A stretch of 64,000 nucleotides of DNA from Cephalotus follicularis (Eukaryota; Streptophyta; Magnoliopsida; Oxalidales; Cephalotaceae): assembly GCA_001972305.1 (NCBI GenBank), contig BDDD01000370.1, forward strand, positions 310,001 to 374,000. The letters are read 5' to 3'. Below, in pieces: positions 32,298-43,383 of this stretch. The first letter of the stretch is position 1; each line of letters opens with the position of its first letter. The notes beneath the pieces are model-generated. The model did no database searches. It was given only the letters and a program-made list of their open reading frames with translations, and was not told where the DNA came from. Made by a program: the position numbers and the translations under genes.

Positions 32298-34736
32298 TGT
32301 AACACCCCTATATGTGGAGTGCTTACATGATAGATAACAGAACAAAGCAAAATATAAAACTTAACTTTATTCAAAACGTGGTGGTCTAAAACATAATCTA
32401 CTATCAAATAAAAATCTGAAAATCATAGTCTGAAAGTATTTAACATAATCCGAAGCCAAAAATATTATTTATAAAACTGGCCTAATCATGACCATAAAAC
32501 AACAGAAACACAATAGGACCAACACCTAGATGATCCTCAAACATAAAGTACCCCCTTATCACACATTTCCCTGTGCTCCTGATAACCTGCCGCATGAAAC
32601 AAAAGCGCGCAAACCTCAGTGCGGATAAAGAATATGAAAGCAGTAAACGATAATTTCAAAGGACAGTAAGATTTCAAAAATAGACTTAAAATAGAAGTCT
32701 TAAGCAATAATCAGTTTAAACATTCTTTATAAATCACTTCAGAATTCAAAACATAAAGTCCCATACTGAGCATCATAACATATCACATATCATAACACAA
32801 ATAAGCAAGGGATTTGTGACGTCCACATGCCAGATAGAAATGACGTGTACGGCACTACACAATCAATTCTCATAACATATCATATCACATATTTCTAGGA
32901 TCGATCCATACGGCTGTATCATAAATAATGGATCTATAATCCTCCACAAAGGATATCATAACATAGAGAGACGACGTGGAGTAATCACACCACCACGGAA
33001 AGTGTCATGCCTCCATGCCAAAGGACATGCCTATGGTACGCCCCATAGGTGAGAATATTTCAGAAATCAATTCAAACATATATGGTTTTCTGAACATATT
33101 TAAAAGCATTATAAATTTATAGGAGCACTCACATTTGCACATATTTTCATTATCGGAAATCTTCTCATTTTAATTTTACAATAAAGGAGATGATCATATA
33201 AAATTTCGAAATCAAATCATAACTGAATTTATAAAGTCAGAAATAGTTAACACTATTCATAAAATATTAAAACTGACTTTAACAGAATTCATAAAACCGA
33301 ACGAATATCGAAGAACGAAAAATCCGTACGTATTCATAAAAACATAAATAGGATTTATTTTGAATAAAATCAAAGGAACAAAATCAAGAACCAGAAATTC
33401 GTACCTTAGCAGTTCAATTCTATTAAACCAAAAATGAATCAAAAGCACACTTGGAACACCCTAACCTCCACCACAGATGCTATCGAAACTTAGACATATG
33501 ATCACAATTCAAAAGACCACAAATAGATGCTAAAAGACGTTACACACACCAACAACAGAGGAAAGCATTGATGTTCTGGTCAAAAGCGTCGACTAATTAA
33601 GAACAAACGTTATACAAAGCGTTGGACAAAGCTTTGACCATATGCATGACAAAACACTATGAAAGAGTTGACGCCCAACGCAAAGCATCGACGGAAAGGC
33701 ATGACCATATATGAAGAAAGCGTCGACGCTTACATTATAACACACAACCAAAGCATCGATGGTGAAGACCTAAGCGTCGAAAAAAACGAAAAACAATCGA
33801 CGCTTAAGACATGCCAGACGATAAACAGTTTTCTATATGCATAGGGGTCATCGTTTTGGACTCTAAAACATGTACAAAAACCAGTTTGTCAAACATGAGT
33901 TATAAAACAGTAGTACACCAGTAACGATACATGAGTTATCTGATTGAAAACAAAACAATTTACATGCATGTACATATGGATTTGCAGGTGTTTAAAATAA
34001 TATATTCTTCAAAATATGGTTTCTCACATTTCATGATTTAAAACAGGTTGCATCGATCATTTACAGAGTTTTTGCGCAATGAAAAAGCTTTCTATTAATC
34101 AAAACAGTAATATAAAACTATAATGAAAATTCAGTAGTTTACTTACCTTCAAAGACGTGAAAACATACAATGCAAATGTGAAAGAAGATGGATGCTTTTC
34201 TTTTGTAAAAATGTGCAGGTGTTTGGGGCTCTAAAAGAGAAACCGTGGGTTTGTAAATGGAAAAAACGTGTGTTTCAATGATGGTAAAAATGTGTTGATA
34301 TTAAATCTTCCTTACTTGCAGATTCACGGTAAACAAACAAGGAAAAATGGATAAACAAAAATGGCAAGAATCCTCATTTCCAAAATTAAGCCCGCGTCCA
34401 AACACAAATATAGAAACACGACTAAAACGTCGACGTTAAGGCAAAAGCGTCAACGCTTACCCCTTTAAAGCCAAAAGCGTCGATGTCAATTGCATAGGCG
34501 TCGACGTGTTTCATCACGAAAGAAACTATGACTCCTTAACACTAAAGTGTCGATGTTTATGCTAAACTCAGCTATTACTGAGGAGGAACCCATTGGAGCG
34601 ACACTTAATGCCAAAAATACAAAAATAATGAAGTTTTTAAAATAAAATCAAACGGTCCAAATAACATAGTATATAGCATAAGACATAAACACAACATATA
34701 ACGATAAACACGTAAGCATAGAAATGGGATATTACA
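32298..34736 (-). repeat. D2 5' LTR (2,439 bp)
   Basis: The minus strand runs from TGTAATATCCC (34736) to AGGGGTGTTACA (32298). It contains the D hairpin CCTATGG/CCATAGG at 33030-33049 and type 3 palindrome clusters at 33569-33805 and 34430-34556. The end region shares many blocks with the D3 and D1 LTRs (for example the AGAGACG(A/C)CGT stretch near 32970), but the palindrome type differs from D3. Confidence 0.85.
33569..34556. promoter_or_regulatory. Type 3 palindrome clusters of the D2 LTR
   Basis: AAGCGTCGACGCTT is perfect at about 33719-33732. Other copies are AAAGCATCGACGG, AAGCGTCGACTAA, ACAATCGACGCTTAAG and, in the second group (34430-34556), AACGTCGACGTTAAG and AGGCGTCGACGTG. A type 3 motif in a D LTR contrasts with type 1 in the D3 LTR. 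Confidence 0.58.
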
Positions 34737-35588
34737 ACCGCTACCTTACCACTTCGACAAAGCTGGCCTAGACTGTGTGGAGGTTTGTTCAGCTTGCTGG
34801 GCATGGGACCTCTCTGCACGGTCGTCGTTCAGAATACTCTCCAACAACCTCACCTTCTGGATGACCTGTACAAAAGTCTCCAACTCCATAACTCTAATAT
34901 TTGCCCGAATATCCGGTGGTAGGGCTTTCAGATACCTCCGAATCTTCTTCTCCACATCTGCCACCAGATAGGCTGAATGTCTGGCTAACTCCATGAACTT
35001 GGCCTAGTATTGGGCCACTGTCATCTCGCCTTGACGCAACTCCAAGAGCTCCGTCCCTCTACACTCACGATCCACACGTGGCACATAAGCCTCTAAGAAT
35101 TCTACCTGAAACCTATCCCAAGTACTGTCAAGTCCCATAGACTCCTACTTCGCCTTGACCATCTCCCACCGATGAGTGGCCTCACCCCATAGATGATAAA
35201 CAACAAACTTCAACTTATGTTCATCATTGCAATCCATCACATCAAAGATCTTCTCTAGATCTTGTAACCACCTTTATACAATAGTAGCATCAAGCTCTCC
35301 CCTGAAGGTAGGAGGATTCTACCTCATGAATCTTTCAAGGTTCCTCCAAATCAGGTTCCCATTGTGCCAAGCATCATGGTCGTGAGCTATATGTTGAGGC
35401 TAAACTTTAGCATAATATCAGCAAATTTCCTCCATATGAGCCACATTAGCAGCCATCTACTGCAGGAAGTAATCGGCTATGTGGTCCATCGTATCTCTTC
35501 TCTCATTTCCTTGCTGAGGAATATTCACTTCTTGAGGAACATTCTCCTTAGCAGCTCTAGTCCTTCCACGTCTCCTTCTACCATCCAT
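34737..35588 (-). pseudogene. Gag of element X
   Basis: The likely start is MDGRRRRGRTRAAKENVPQE at 35588. The core reads RNLERFMR, then a stop, then NPPTFRGELDATIV, stop, RWLQDLEKIFDVMDCNDEHK and LWGEATHRWEMVKAK. The end, MELARHSAYLVADVEKKIRR to SRPALSKW (34994-34746), aligns with the B1 Gag. The zinc knuckles are cut off by the D2 insertion. Several point stops but no large deletion. Confidence 0.85.
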
Positions 35589-35686
35589 TTTTCTCCTGTA
35601 GGAAAAATGTCAGTAATCATCTTAAGGAAACAATTTCGTTAATTGCCAAGGAACTTATCCAAGCTAAGCATATAATTAACATATAT

Positions 35687-35698
35687 GCTCTGATACCA
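35687..35698 (-). other. Primer binding site of element X
   Basis: The minus strand reads TGGTATCAGAGC, a perfect tRNA-iMet PBS, four bases from the LTR end (GGGGTGTGACA). Confidence 0.9.
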
Positions 35699-35702
35699 CT
35701 AC

Positions 35703-37905
35703 TGTCACACCCCGTTCCCACAACATGTAATATAAGACCTGGAGGTCGTGCAATTAACATCTATTTATATATATAGAGCTTATGTGAAAATAGGAAAAAT
35801 TAAAACTTTCCAAAATCGATTAATAACTTAGGGAAGCATTTAAACATAAGCCGAATGAAAATACGTAACATGCATCCCATACTACATGTTACTAATTCCC
35901 CAACCATAATACAAATATTCCATCGTTAATTGTCCTCAAATGGATCATGATCAAAACATTATCCATTCAATACATAACTCTCTTAGTTACGATAAACATT
36001 TATCCATCGTTACAATAACAATTTAACAATCTCCAAAAGGAAATGCAATTCCATCAATTAATATTATTACAACGTTTTTCTTCTCCCACACTCACCACAT
36101 CGGTCCCGAAGCATCAGTCTGAAATTGATAGGGTTAGCCGAAACCACTGGCTAAGTAGGAAAAATATAAATACATTTTGGGGTCAACGATATTAAATGCC
36201 ATGTAAAGAATGCATTGTGATGCAATACATAATATATAACAATATGTATATGTATATATATATTTACTAACATGTGAGCAACCATGCCAAATGGCTACAT
36301 CGACACAATCCAGCAACCATGTCCTCAAAGGGCCAAACAATCCAATCAATCCGTATGAAGAGCGTCACAATCTCCTGGCCCCAACGTCGTACTCCTACTC
36401 CAGCCCCATCTCCAGCCGACTCGAAGCAAGTCAACAATCCATGTTACTTGCACAGCGGCTAAGTAACCAATGTGGGTAACATTAGCCATCTCGTGGCACT
36501 TGGACCCCAAACCCGCCATTAGCCGTAAATTGCAACCTCCGCCACGTGACTAATACAGTAACAATCCCAATCATAATCCAGCAATCAATCCAAAAGCAAT
36601 CCATTTCAAGTAATTTATAAGTTATAAAATACTTAAATATTTACATTTGTTCTAAATGTAAATCAGATCCTTAAAACCATTTTCAGTCCTTTGAAATATA
36701 ATATTTCATGTAAAATAATGATTTCTTCAAAATCATGTATGCACTTTCCAAAATGATAAAACATTTTAGAAGTCAATACAAATCCAATCAACAATTCAAT
36801 CCATAACAATATGCAAGAAAACAGATGCTCAAAATGTAACATGGTCTAATTGCGTCAACGTGTACCCTATAGACGTTAACTTCAAAAACAGTCACTTTAA
36901 GTGTCGTCATTTAACTTCTAGACGTCGACGCTTATTTCCTTTAAGTGTCGGTGCTTAATCCTTCGTGTCAGCGTTTATCAGAAGCTTTGTACGTTAACAT
37001 GTTGTCACATTGGCATCGACGCTCCCTTTAGAGCCAGTGCTTAACCTCTGGCATCGACGTTTTAAGGTAGGAACCTTAGGTGTCGACGCTTCACGCGTCC
37101 ATTTCTACGCTTAACGAATTATAGCATCGATGCTTTCCTCTGAGCGTCGACGTTTATCATGAAATCAACGTTTATTCACCACATAACAGTTAAAGCGTCG
37201 ATGCTTCCGTCATAAGGGTGGACAATTCCGCAAACTAGAACATCATCTTCTTCATCTTAACACAATACCAGTGAAATTCAAATCAATCATACATGCAATC
37301 CAGTCCAATATTTACTCAGAATACAACATGAATGCCAGGTTAACAACTTAGAGTAATCATAGCATTAATCACACAATCCAATCCATCCATCACAACCATG
37401 CAATTCGCCAATGAACACTTATTACCAATGAACTCAATTTTATATGTATAAAATCCCTACCTTAGATTCCAAGTTAGGAATCGAAGTCCACCTCTTTATG
37501 TCCACTGACCAGTAGTTTTTGAGCTTCTCAACAACTGCAAATCTGGCCCAGTAGATCTAACCAGGTTGAAATCCAAGTTCCAAGCTCCCAAGCTTTTATA
37601 TTGGTTCAAAAATGATGAAATATGACAGCTCCTCTTCTGTTTCTCTATGTTTTCTTTCTGTTTTCCTTGTGTTTTCGTTTCTTGTTTTCTACGTGCGTTC
37701 CACGAGAAGGAGAGAGGTGTTTTAATCAGGTTATATCACTCTCTCTCTCCCACCCGTATGCATGGCACCACATATGTCCCTCACTCTCTTCAAATCAACC
37801 TGCGTGTACACAAATGTCACATTCTTTCTCCATCCGGCCTAAATGGTGCACAAGTGTGTATTTCCATCTCCCTTTTTGGTCGCATGACGCACATGCCACC
37901 TCCTT
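35703..37905 (-). repeat. Element X LTR, outer end truncated
   Basis: It ends at 35703 with GTGACA (minus strand) and contains a GTTAGCC/GGCTAA hairpin at 36133-36154, a type 3 palindrome cluster at 36846-37206, and the GGTGGACTTCGATTCC / AACTTGGAATC block near 37465-37490 that parallels the family B LTR. A CT-rich segment (37735-37800) precedes the break. Confidence 0.78.
36846..37206. promoter_or_regulatory. Type 3 palindrome cluster of the X LTR
   Basis: More than ten diverged copies, such as AGACGTCGACGCTT, GGCATCGACGCTCC, AGGTGTCGACGCTT, TGAGCGTCGACGTTT and AAGCGTCGATGCTT. Copies are spaced by 15-35 bases of unrelated sequence. Confidence 0.55.
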
Positions 37906-40096
37906 GAGATAAGTCCAAGAACCACCATTATAAAATATTCTAGTCAAAGGATTGTGTGTTGAACAAGTAAGCACATAAGTGTTTTTAGGAGAGAGCATCA
38001 TGTGGGGCGGCTAGGGCTTGGAAAGCCCTAACCTAATTTGGGCTGAATCCTCGCCCTGGAACAAGGCAAGGTTCGGCCGCCCCTAATGTAGAGTTAATGC
38101 CCACTTATTCAAATTTTAAATGGTGTCGCATGGAGTCAAATTGTTAAGTGTGAAACACTTAAACAATGACACAAAGCATGGGCATCTCATGACACAAGTA
38201 TGGGAAGGAATGACAAGAGTATGGTCTCCCACATTCCCTATGTCATGCACTAGGTTCGGGGAAAGAGAGAATAAGAGACTAAGGAGTCTCATTTTGGATG
38301 ACATTACACACTTTCTAGCACACCTCTCTCTCACCCTTCTCACCTGTGGGTTTGTTCTCTCTTTCTTCCTTCTACTTTTTCTATCAAGCCCACCATTAAT
38401 GGACATTGTAAAAGCTTGAAGCATTTGAAGGAAGACAACATAGTTTCTCCTCTCACCCTCCATTGATCATAATAGATGGAGATAGCTCACTCATTGTGTT
38501 CAATCATTACTTGTGGTGATCACTTGTTTAGGTAGGTAACCTATAGCACAATATTATCTAGGATAACTTAAATGGAATGTGATTGAAGATTTGTTTTCTT
38601 TGAGTGATAAGAGCTTGAACTTTGTGCCTCCATTAAGTCCTTTGAAGCTGTGAGTTTTTGTGCTTGCTTGGATTACAAGGAGTTGGGATGTAAAGTGTAG
38701 ACGGAGCTCTTGAAGGAAGGAGTTAAAGACTTTGTAATCGTATCTAAACTTTCTTCTATTTCTTTTCTTTGTGGTTTGCTGGTTTCGGGTTTAGGTAGGG
38801 TTTTGTAACCCTAGCCAAATCGTTGAGATTTCAAGGACCCTAATAAACGCTTATGGTTTGTATGTCTTGAAGCCCTGGGTAGCTTAGGTCTTGGTGTGGA
38901 GGCCTTGAGCTTTTTCTAGTTTAGGGTTTTTTGTGTGCATTGCTTAGAGCTTAAGCTAGGGTTGGGAAAACCCTAGCTCACCTGTGGCTATATGTTCGTG
39001 CTTGGTGATTATTTGGATCAATTGGATAGTTAATTAGAAATCCTTGGACATGGTATGGACAATTATGGACATAGATTTTTAGGGTGTTCATTGACTTTGG
39101 AGACATTGGACTAAAAAATTCAAATTGATACCCTAAAGGACCTGTGACCTAAATTGGACCATAAACCCTTATGAGCCTAATATAAGTGGTATAAGAGCTC
39201 CCTAATTAACACCAATTGGACCTCAATTTAAATGTTTTGTGGCTTGATTGGTTGATAATGTCTTGCCCAAAAGTTTGTGACTCTCAAACCCTAAGTGAAA
39301 TGGTAATTTAAATGAATTGGTTTGATTGAATTAAATTTGTTAATACCAATTATGTGAACTAGGTTAATTGGCTGATTAATTGAAGTTCTAGTTGATCCAA
39401 AAATATGTACATTGGATATGTAAGGTGCACGTGGCATTCATACATTCCTAGGTACAATTTAGTATCACAAACAATGCCTTAAAAAGTCAATAAACGAGGT
39501 TTTAAAGAGTCAGGAATTTTTGCAGTAAAAACTAGTTATGTGTAGAAATTTCTATACACATTTTCTGCACTGTTTAATGCAGATTTTCTGGTAGAAAGTA
39601 TGCAGTAAGATTGGACTGGTCATTGTGGTCTTAGTGCATATTTTTCAGGACAGTTGCTGGTAGTTTCTACACTATTACTGACAGTTTCTGGCACAATTAT
39701 TGCAAGCTTCAGGCAGCATTTTCTGCACAGTTTTCACGCAGTTACTAGCAGAATTACTGCAAGGACTAAAAAGGTACATACCAGGCTGTTTCGACAGAAA
39801 TTTATTACAGTTATGCATTTACATCATATATATAATAAAATATATTCTTAAAGAAAATTAATATTAGTGGGGAACTAATATTTAGTGCATTATTTGTCAT
39901 GTGTTTATTCAAATTAATAGATGGGATGTATTTATTTGAGTTTTGTAAGCATGATGATAGGCTTGGGACTACACCTAGCTTTTGGTTTCATTCGTGGATG
40001 AATTTAATTGCTTTATTGCCTTGGAATTCATTTGGTCTGTAATAAGGTTTCTACACTATTACTGATAGTTTCTAGCACAATTCCTGCAAGCTTTCG
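37906..40096. other. Unassigned 2.2 kb segment with strong hairpins
   Basis: I recognise no coding domain. Features are: GGGGCGGC (38004-38011) inverted with GCCGCCCC (38076-38083), enclosing TAGGGCTT/AAGCCCTA (38012-38030); AGCTAGGGTT/AACCCTAGCT (38954-38978); GGGTT/AACCC near 38800; a PBS-like TGGTATAAGAGC at about 39187; and a direct repeat of about 40 bases at 39664 and 40052. It may be the remains of another LTR element, but no LTR boundaries can be set. A host intergenic origin is also possible. Confidence 0.4.
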
Positions 40097-40847
40097 TGTA
40101 ATAACCGGAATTTTCATTGAAGTTATTGTTTATGGACTTATGTGTTGTGGAATATGCATTGTATGTTGTTTTGCATTGTATGCATCGTGTTTTCTTTTGT
40201 TGATATTATGTGATTTTGAAAGCTTTGACTGCCAGGAAGATGGCATCGACAGTATAGTTAAAGCGATGATGGTTAACCTTAAGTGTTGAATGGATGCATC
40301 GAAGCATCGACTGGATTCCTGGACAAATTGACTTAAGCGCCGACGATTTTTTAAAGCGGCAACGGTTAAGTAGTAAACCAACGACGCTTGTACCCCTTCC
40401 AATGACTATTTAAACCAGTACATTTTTATATTTGGCAACATCTTTAAGCAGTGACGCTTCTTTTCAAAGCGTCTGCGCTTTGCCTTAAGCAGTGACTCTT
40501 CATTTCCAAGTGCCAGCACTTTAACCTACGAATCAGGTGAAGAATCTTGGTATAACTCGTAAGCGGTGATGCTTTAGTTCAAAGCGTCAGCACTTTGAAC
40601 TGCATACCAATTGAAGGATCTAGCTTTTTCTATTTTTGTGCATTAATTATTATTATTATGGGACACGTGTCAAGCTAGGGAGTGAAGACTTCAGATATTT
40701 TGATGTTGGAATGAAGAGAAGAGCCATGTGTCACCATATGAGAGAGAGAGAGAATGTCATAATGAGGAAAATAGCATCACATGGCATTAGGTGGCATGGT
40801 GACGCACAAGGGAAAACTTGCACCCCAAGTTTCGATTCTTATATATT

Positions 40848-40877
<30 letters not shown>
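40097..40877 (+). repeat. LTR fragment, + strand, type 3 palindromes
   Basis: It starts TGTAATAACCGG, like the A LTR start, but the following sequence carries a type 3 palindrome cluster (40244-40595) and GGTGGCATGGTGACGCAC near 40790, which parallels the outer part of the X LTR. It stops in a (TG)n run at 40854-40880, where a minus-strand LTR ends. This may be the outer half of an X-type LTR, the part missing from X itself. Confidence 0.55.
40244..40595. promoter_or_regulatory. Type 3 palindrome cluster, diverged
   Basis: Copies such as AAGCATCGACTGG, TTAAGCGCCGACGATT, AAGCAGTGACGCTTC and CAAAGCGTCTGCGCTTTG. The last is a near-palindrome with the GTCGAC core changed to GTCTGC while the arms CAAAGC/GCTTTG are kept. 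Confidence 0.5.

Positions 40878-40880
<3 letters not shown>
40854..40880 (+). repeat. (TG)13 microsatellite at an LTR border
   Basis: Thirteen TG units run directly into the TGTCATGCCCC terminus of the minus-strand LTR. The last TGT of the run is shared with the LTR terminus. Confidence 0.9.
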
Positions 40881-43383
40881 CATGCCCCGTTTTTCCAAGA
40901 AGACAACATTAAAGTGGTAAGGCAATCAACACAACATAATTCAGCTTATGCGATAAAACATATAAACAAAACCTTCAATAGCGGAAGCACTAACATGAAA
41001 TAAGCTAAATTTAAATATGTATCACGCATCCCATACTACGTGATACCCAACAAGTTTATATAAAACCTAACATCATAGTTGATCGCCCATAACGGAGCGT
41101 GATAAAATAGTACAGGATGATAAAATAAACTTTGTTACAATAATCCAATTAACATAGTCATCGTTCATTTGATCCAGTACACAAAATAAGAGAAACAATT
41201 CAGCCTTCTCCTTAAGTCTCCTTGCGTGCTGCATATCATATCCCACTCCATCAATCTGTTATAGTAGGGGTTAGCCTTTGTCCTCACTCGGCTAAGTGAA
41301 TAAACTCATAAATGCAGTTCGAGGTATATGATAATGAGTATCATGAATGAATGCATTATGATGCAGTACAATATATCGCAGTGTATACATGTATAAAGTA
41401 TATGCATGTTCACAGTACAGGTATAACCTCGTAAGGCTACATCAACACAAGCAGTAAGTATGTCCCTTAAAGGAACCAGAATAACAAGTCGTCATGACCG
41501 TCGCCACCTCCTGACCCAAACGTCATGCACTCTTACCCCATCCCCGTTTGTGAACGGTTTAGAGTAAGTTCACCGTACAAGTTGCTTAGTACAACGGCCA
41601 AACAATCAACAGGTTATTAGCACAGCGGCTAATAATCAACAAGCACAAACATCGTACAGTACAAGTCAAGCAATAAAATATAATTACTTGATCAAATATA
41701 TTTGTTTAAAATATATTACTCCGTTCCCAGGTTGTGATAAGTTATAAAACTTAAAACAAAACATTTTGATTGTGAAACCAATCCTTTAAAATATTTCTCC
41801 GTCTGTGGAAAATACTTTCCCCAGTCATTTTGAAAATATATATATTCATATATTGACAAATATACGTTTTCGTACAATAATGATTATAATAATCATACAA
41901 GCTTTTCAAAATGGTTAACATCTTTTAGCAATCAACCATAATGCAATTTATCGTTCAGTAACAATGCAAACATATGCTCAGAATTTATCTAGGATCATTT
42001 CTAGAGTCATTTCGGGTCTAACGGGTCCCATTCGAGTGAGATTTTTCCAACAAGGAGGATAAGCGTCGATGCTTATTCCTAGGGTGTCGACGTCTTTACC
42101 CTAAGGCGCCAACATCTCGTACAGTTATTCCTAGGAATTTTTGGACCAAAGACGTCGATGCTTTTCCAAAGACATCGATGTCTTTATGATATCGGGAGGT
42201 ATCAGTTCGCGAATCTTTATTCTAGGGGGAAGAATCCGGCCCCTAGACCCTCGTATAAGTGAAACTCCCCTCTCAAGGCGTAATACATGCCATTGGTTAT
42301 CAGGATATGTAACCAGAACATCAATCCGTAAATAAACATGTAACCCCAAGTGGCCAATTCACCATCTGCAGTAAAAACTGCTATTCTATGAATACCCAGA
42401 AAAGGCGTCGATGCTTTTACTCAAACATTGATGTCTTTCACATTCACACACGAAGACATCGACGTCTTTAGGTAGACGTCAACCTTTATTCAGTCCAGAA
42501 CGTCATTTCTATAGTTTTAACACACCAGGTTATTACCCAATTCATTCATTATACAAACGAGTTGGAATATTCATGTAATTTGCACATGCATGTTCACTCC
42601 GTACATCACAGTAGTAATCACAACAAGTCCAGAAATTACAATTCATCCATTAACATGCAATTCATCAATGGCATTCATTATCCTAAAACTAGAAATGCAT
42701 GTATAAGAATCATCACTTTCCCCTACCTTGTTGTTCCAAGTTAGGAACCAAAAAGTCGACCTCTTTGCATTCCAAGGGTTGCTCACAGTAGCTCCAACTC
42801 GCCCGAGTTTCAATCCCAGGAGCTCCAAGGTCCAAGCTCCAAGTGCTTCAACAATGGTGGTTCTATCTTCTCCCTCTCTTTCTCTGTTCTGTCTCTTTTC
42901 TCACTGTGTTTAGCTGAGAAGGAGGGGAAGGAATAGGTGTTTTATGCTGGCCGAAACCCTCCCCTTCTCTCTTCTTCATAGGTACCCACACACACCCGTG
43001 CTCACCCCTCTCACCCTCTGGTTTTTGGCTCTTTTTCCTTTCCCTTCTGCAGGTTGCAGATGAAGATGGAATATCCTCTTGCATGCACCATGTCAAGGAC
43101 ACATTTCAGAGCATGCCTGGCAACACACCAGCATGATCAACACGTCGCATTGTGCATGTCAAGATGCCTGGATGATGCCTCAAAAGCTGCCCATTGCATG
43201 TTATTATGTCAGCGTATAACGTGACAGATGTTCTTTTCAAATGTGTCGACGTCTTTCCTTAGACGTCGATGTCTTTTCCTCTTTCATAAGAAGGTGTCGA
43301 TGTCTTCACCCTACATCGACGTGCATGCACATGCATTCACGTGCATCTTGGTTCCCATAGGCGTCGATGTCTTTCCAAAGACA
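40878..43383 (-). repeat. Family B-like LTR, minus strand, outer end truncated
   Basis: It ends at 40878 with GGGGCATGACA (minus strand) and contains a GTTAGCC/GGCTAA hairpin (41270-41295), two ATTAGC/GCTAAT hairpin units (41583-41640), type 2 palindromes at 42062-42190, 42405-42485 and 43241-43383, and the AAGAGGTCGAC / AACTTGGAAC block near 42735-42765. The palindrome at the right end is cut by the start of the A3 LTR. No PBS or coding region follows on its inner side, which is occupied by the (TG)n junction. Confidence 0.8.
42062..42485. promoter_or_regulatory. Type 2 palindrome clusters of the minus-strand B-like LTR
   Basis: Motifs include AAAGACATCGATGTCTTT (42169-42186), which is a perfect palindrome with ATCGAT as its centre, and GAAGACATCGACGTCTTT near 42450. 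A further group lies at 43241-43383. The ATCGAT copy is notable because both halves of the core changed together. Confidence 0.6.

Larger units (their letters stand above)
27532..34736 (-). mobile_element. D2: nearly full-length chromovirus without 3' LTR
   Basis: The minus-strand order is 5' LTR (34736-32298), PBS (32292-32281), gag, protease, reverse transcriptase, RNase H, integrase, chromodomain (ending 27557) and the pre-PPT hairpin (27549-27533). The element ends at the edge of that hairpin against B1; the polypurine tract and 3' LTR are absent. Many point stops but few large deletions. At 34736 the LTR start abuts the X gag, consistent with insertion into X. Confidence 0.88.
34737..37905 (-). 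mobile_element. X: B-related element, LTR and Gag, broken by D2
   Basis: The minus strand holds an LTR (about 37905-35703), a PBS (35698-35687), a leader and gag from 35588 to 34737, where the D2 LTR begins. The Gag resembles the B1 and B2 Gags; the LTR resembles family B in block order but carries type 3 palindromes. The outer ~300-400 bases of the LTR are missing at 37905. The rest of X is not found beyond D2, because the other D2 end is also truncated. Confidence 0.8.

Noticed and set aside
38915-38940. Interstitial plant telomere repeat (TTTAGGG)
   Set aside because: Only single TTTAGGG copies are present, with no tandem array; the nearby GGGTT/AACCC strings are better described as hairpins.
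37906-40096. A host gene between nested elements
   Set aside because: No frame longer than about 100 codons, no recognisable domain and no consistent coding bias; two overlapping frames on opposite strands at 38116-38463 are equally open.
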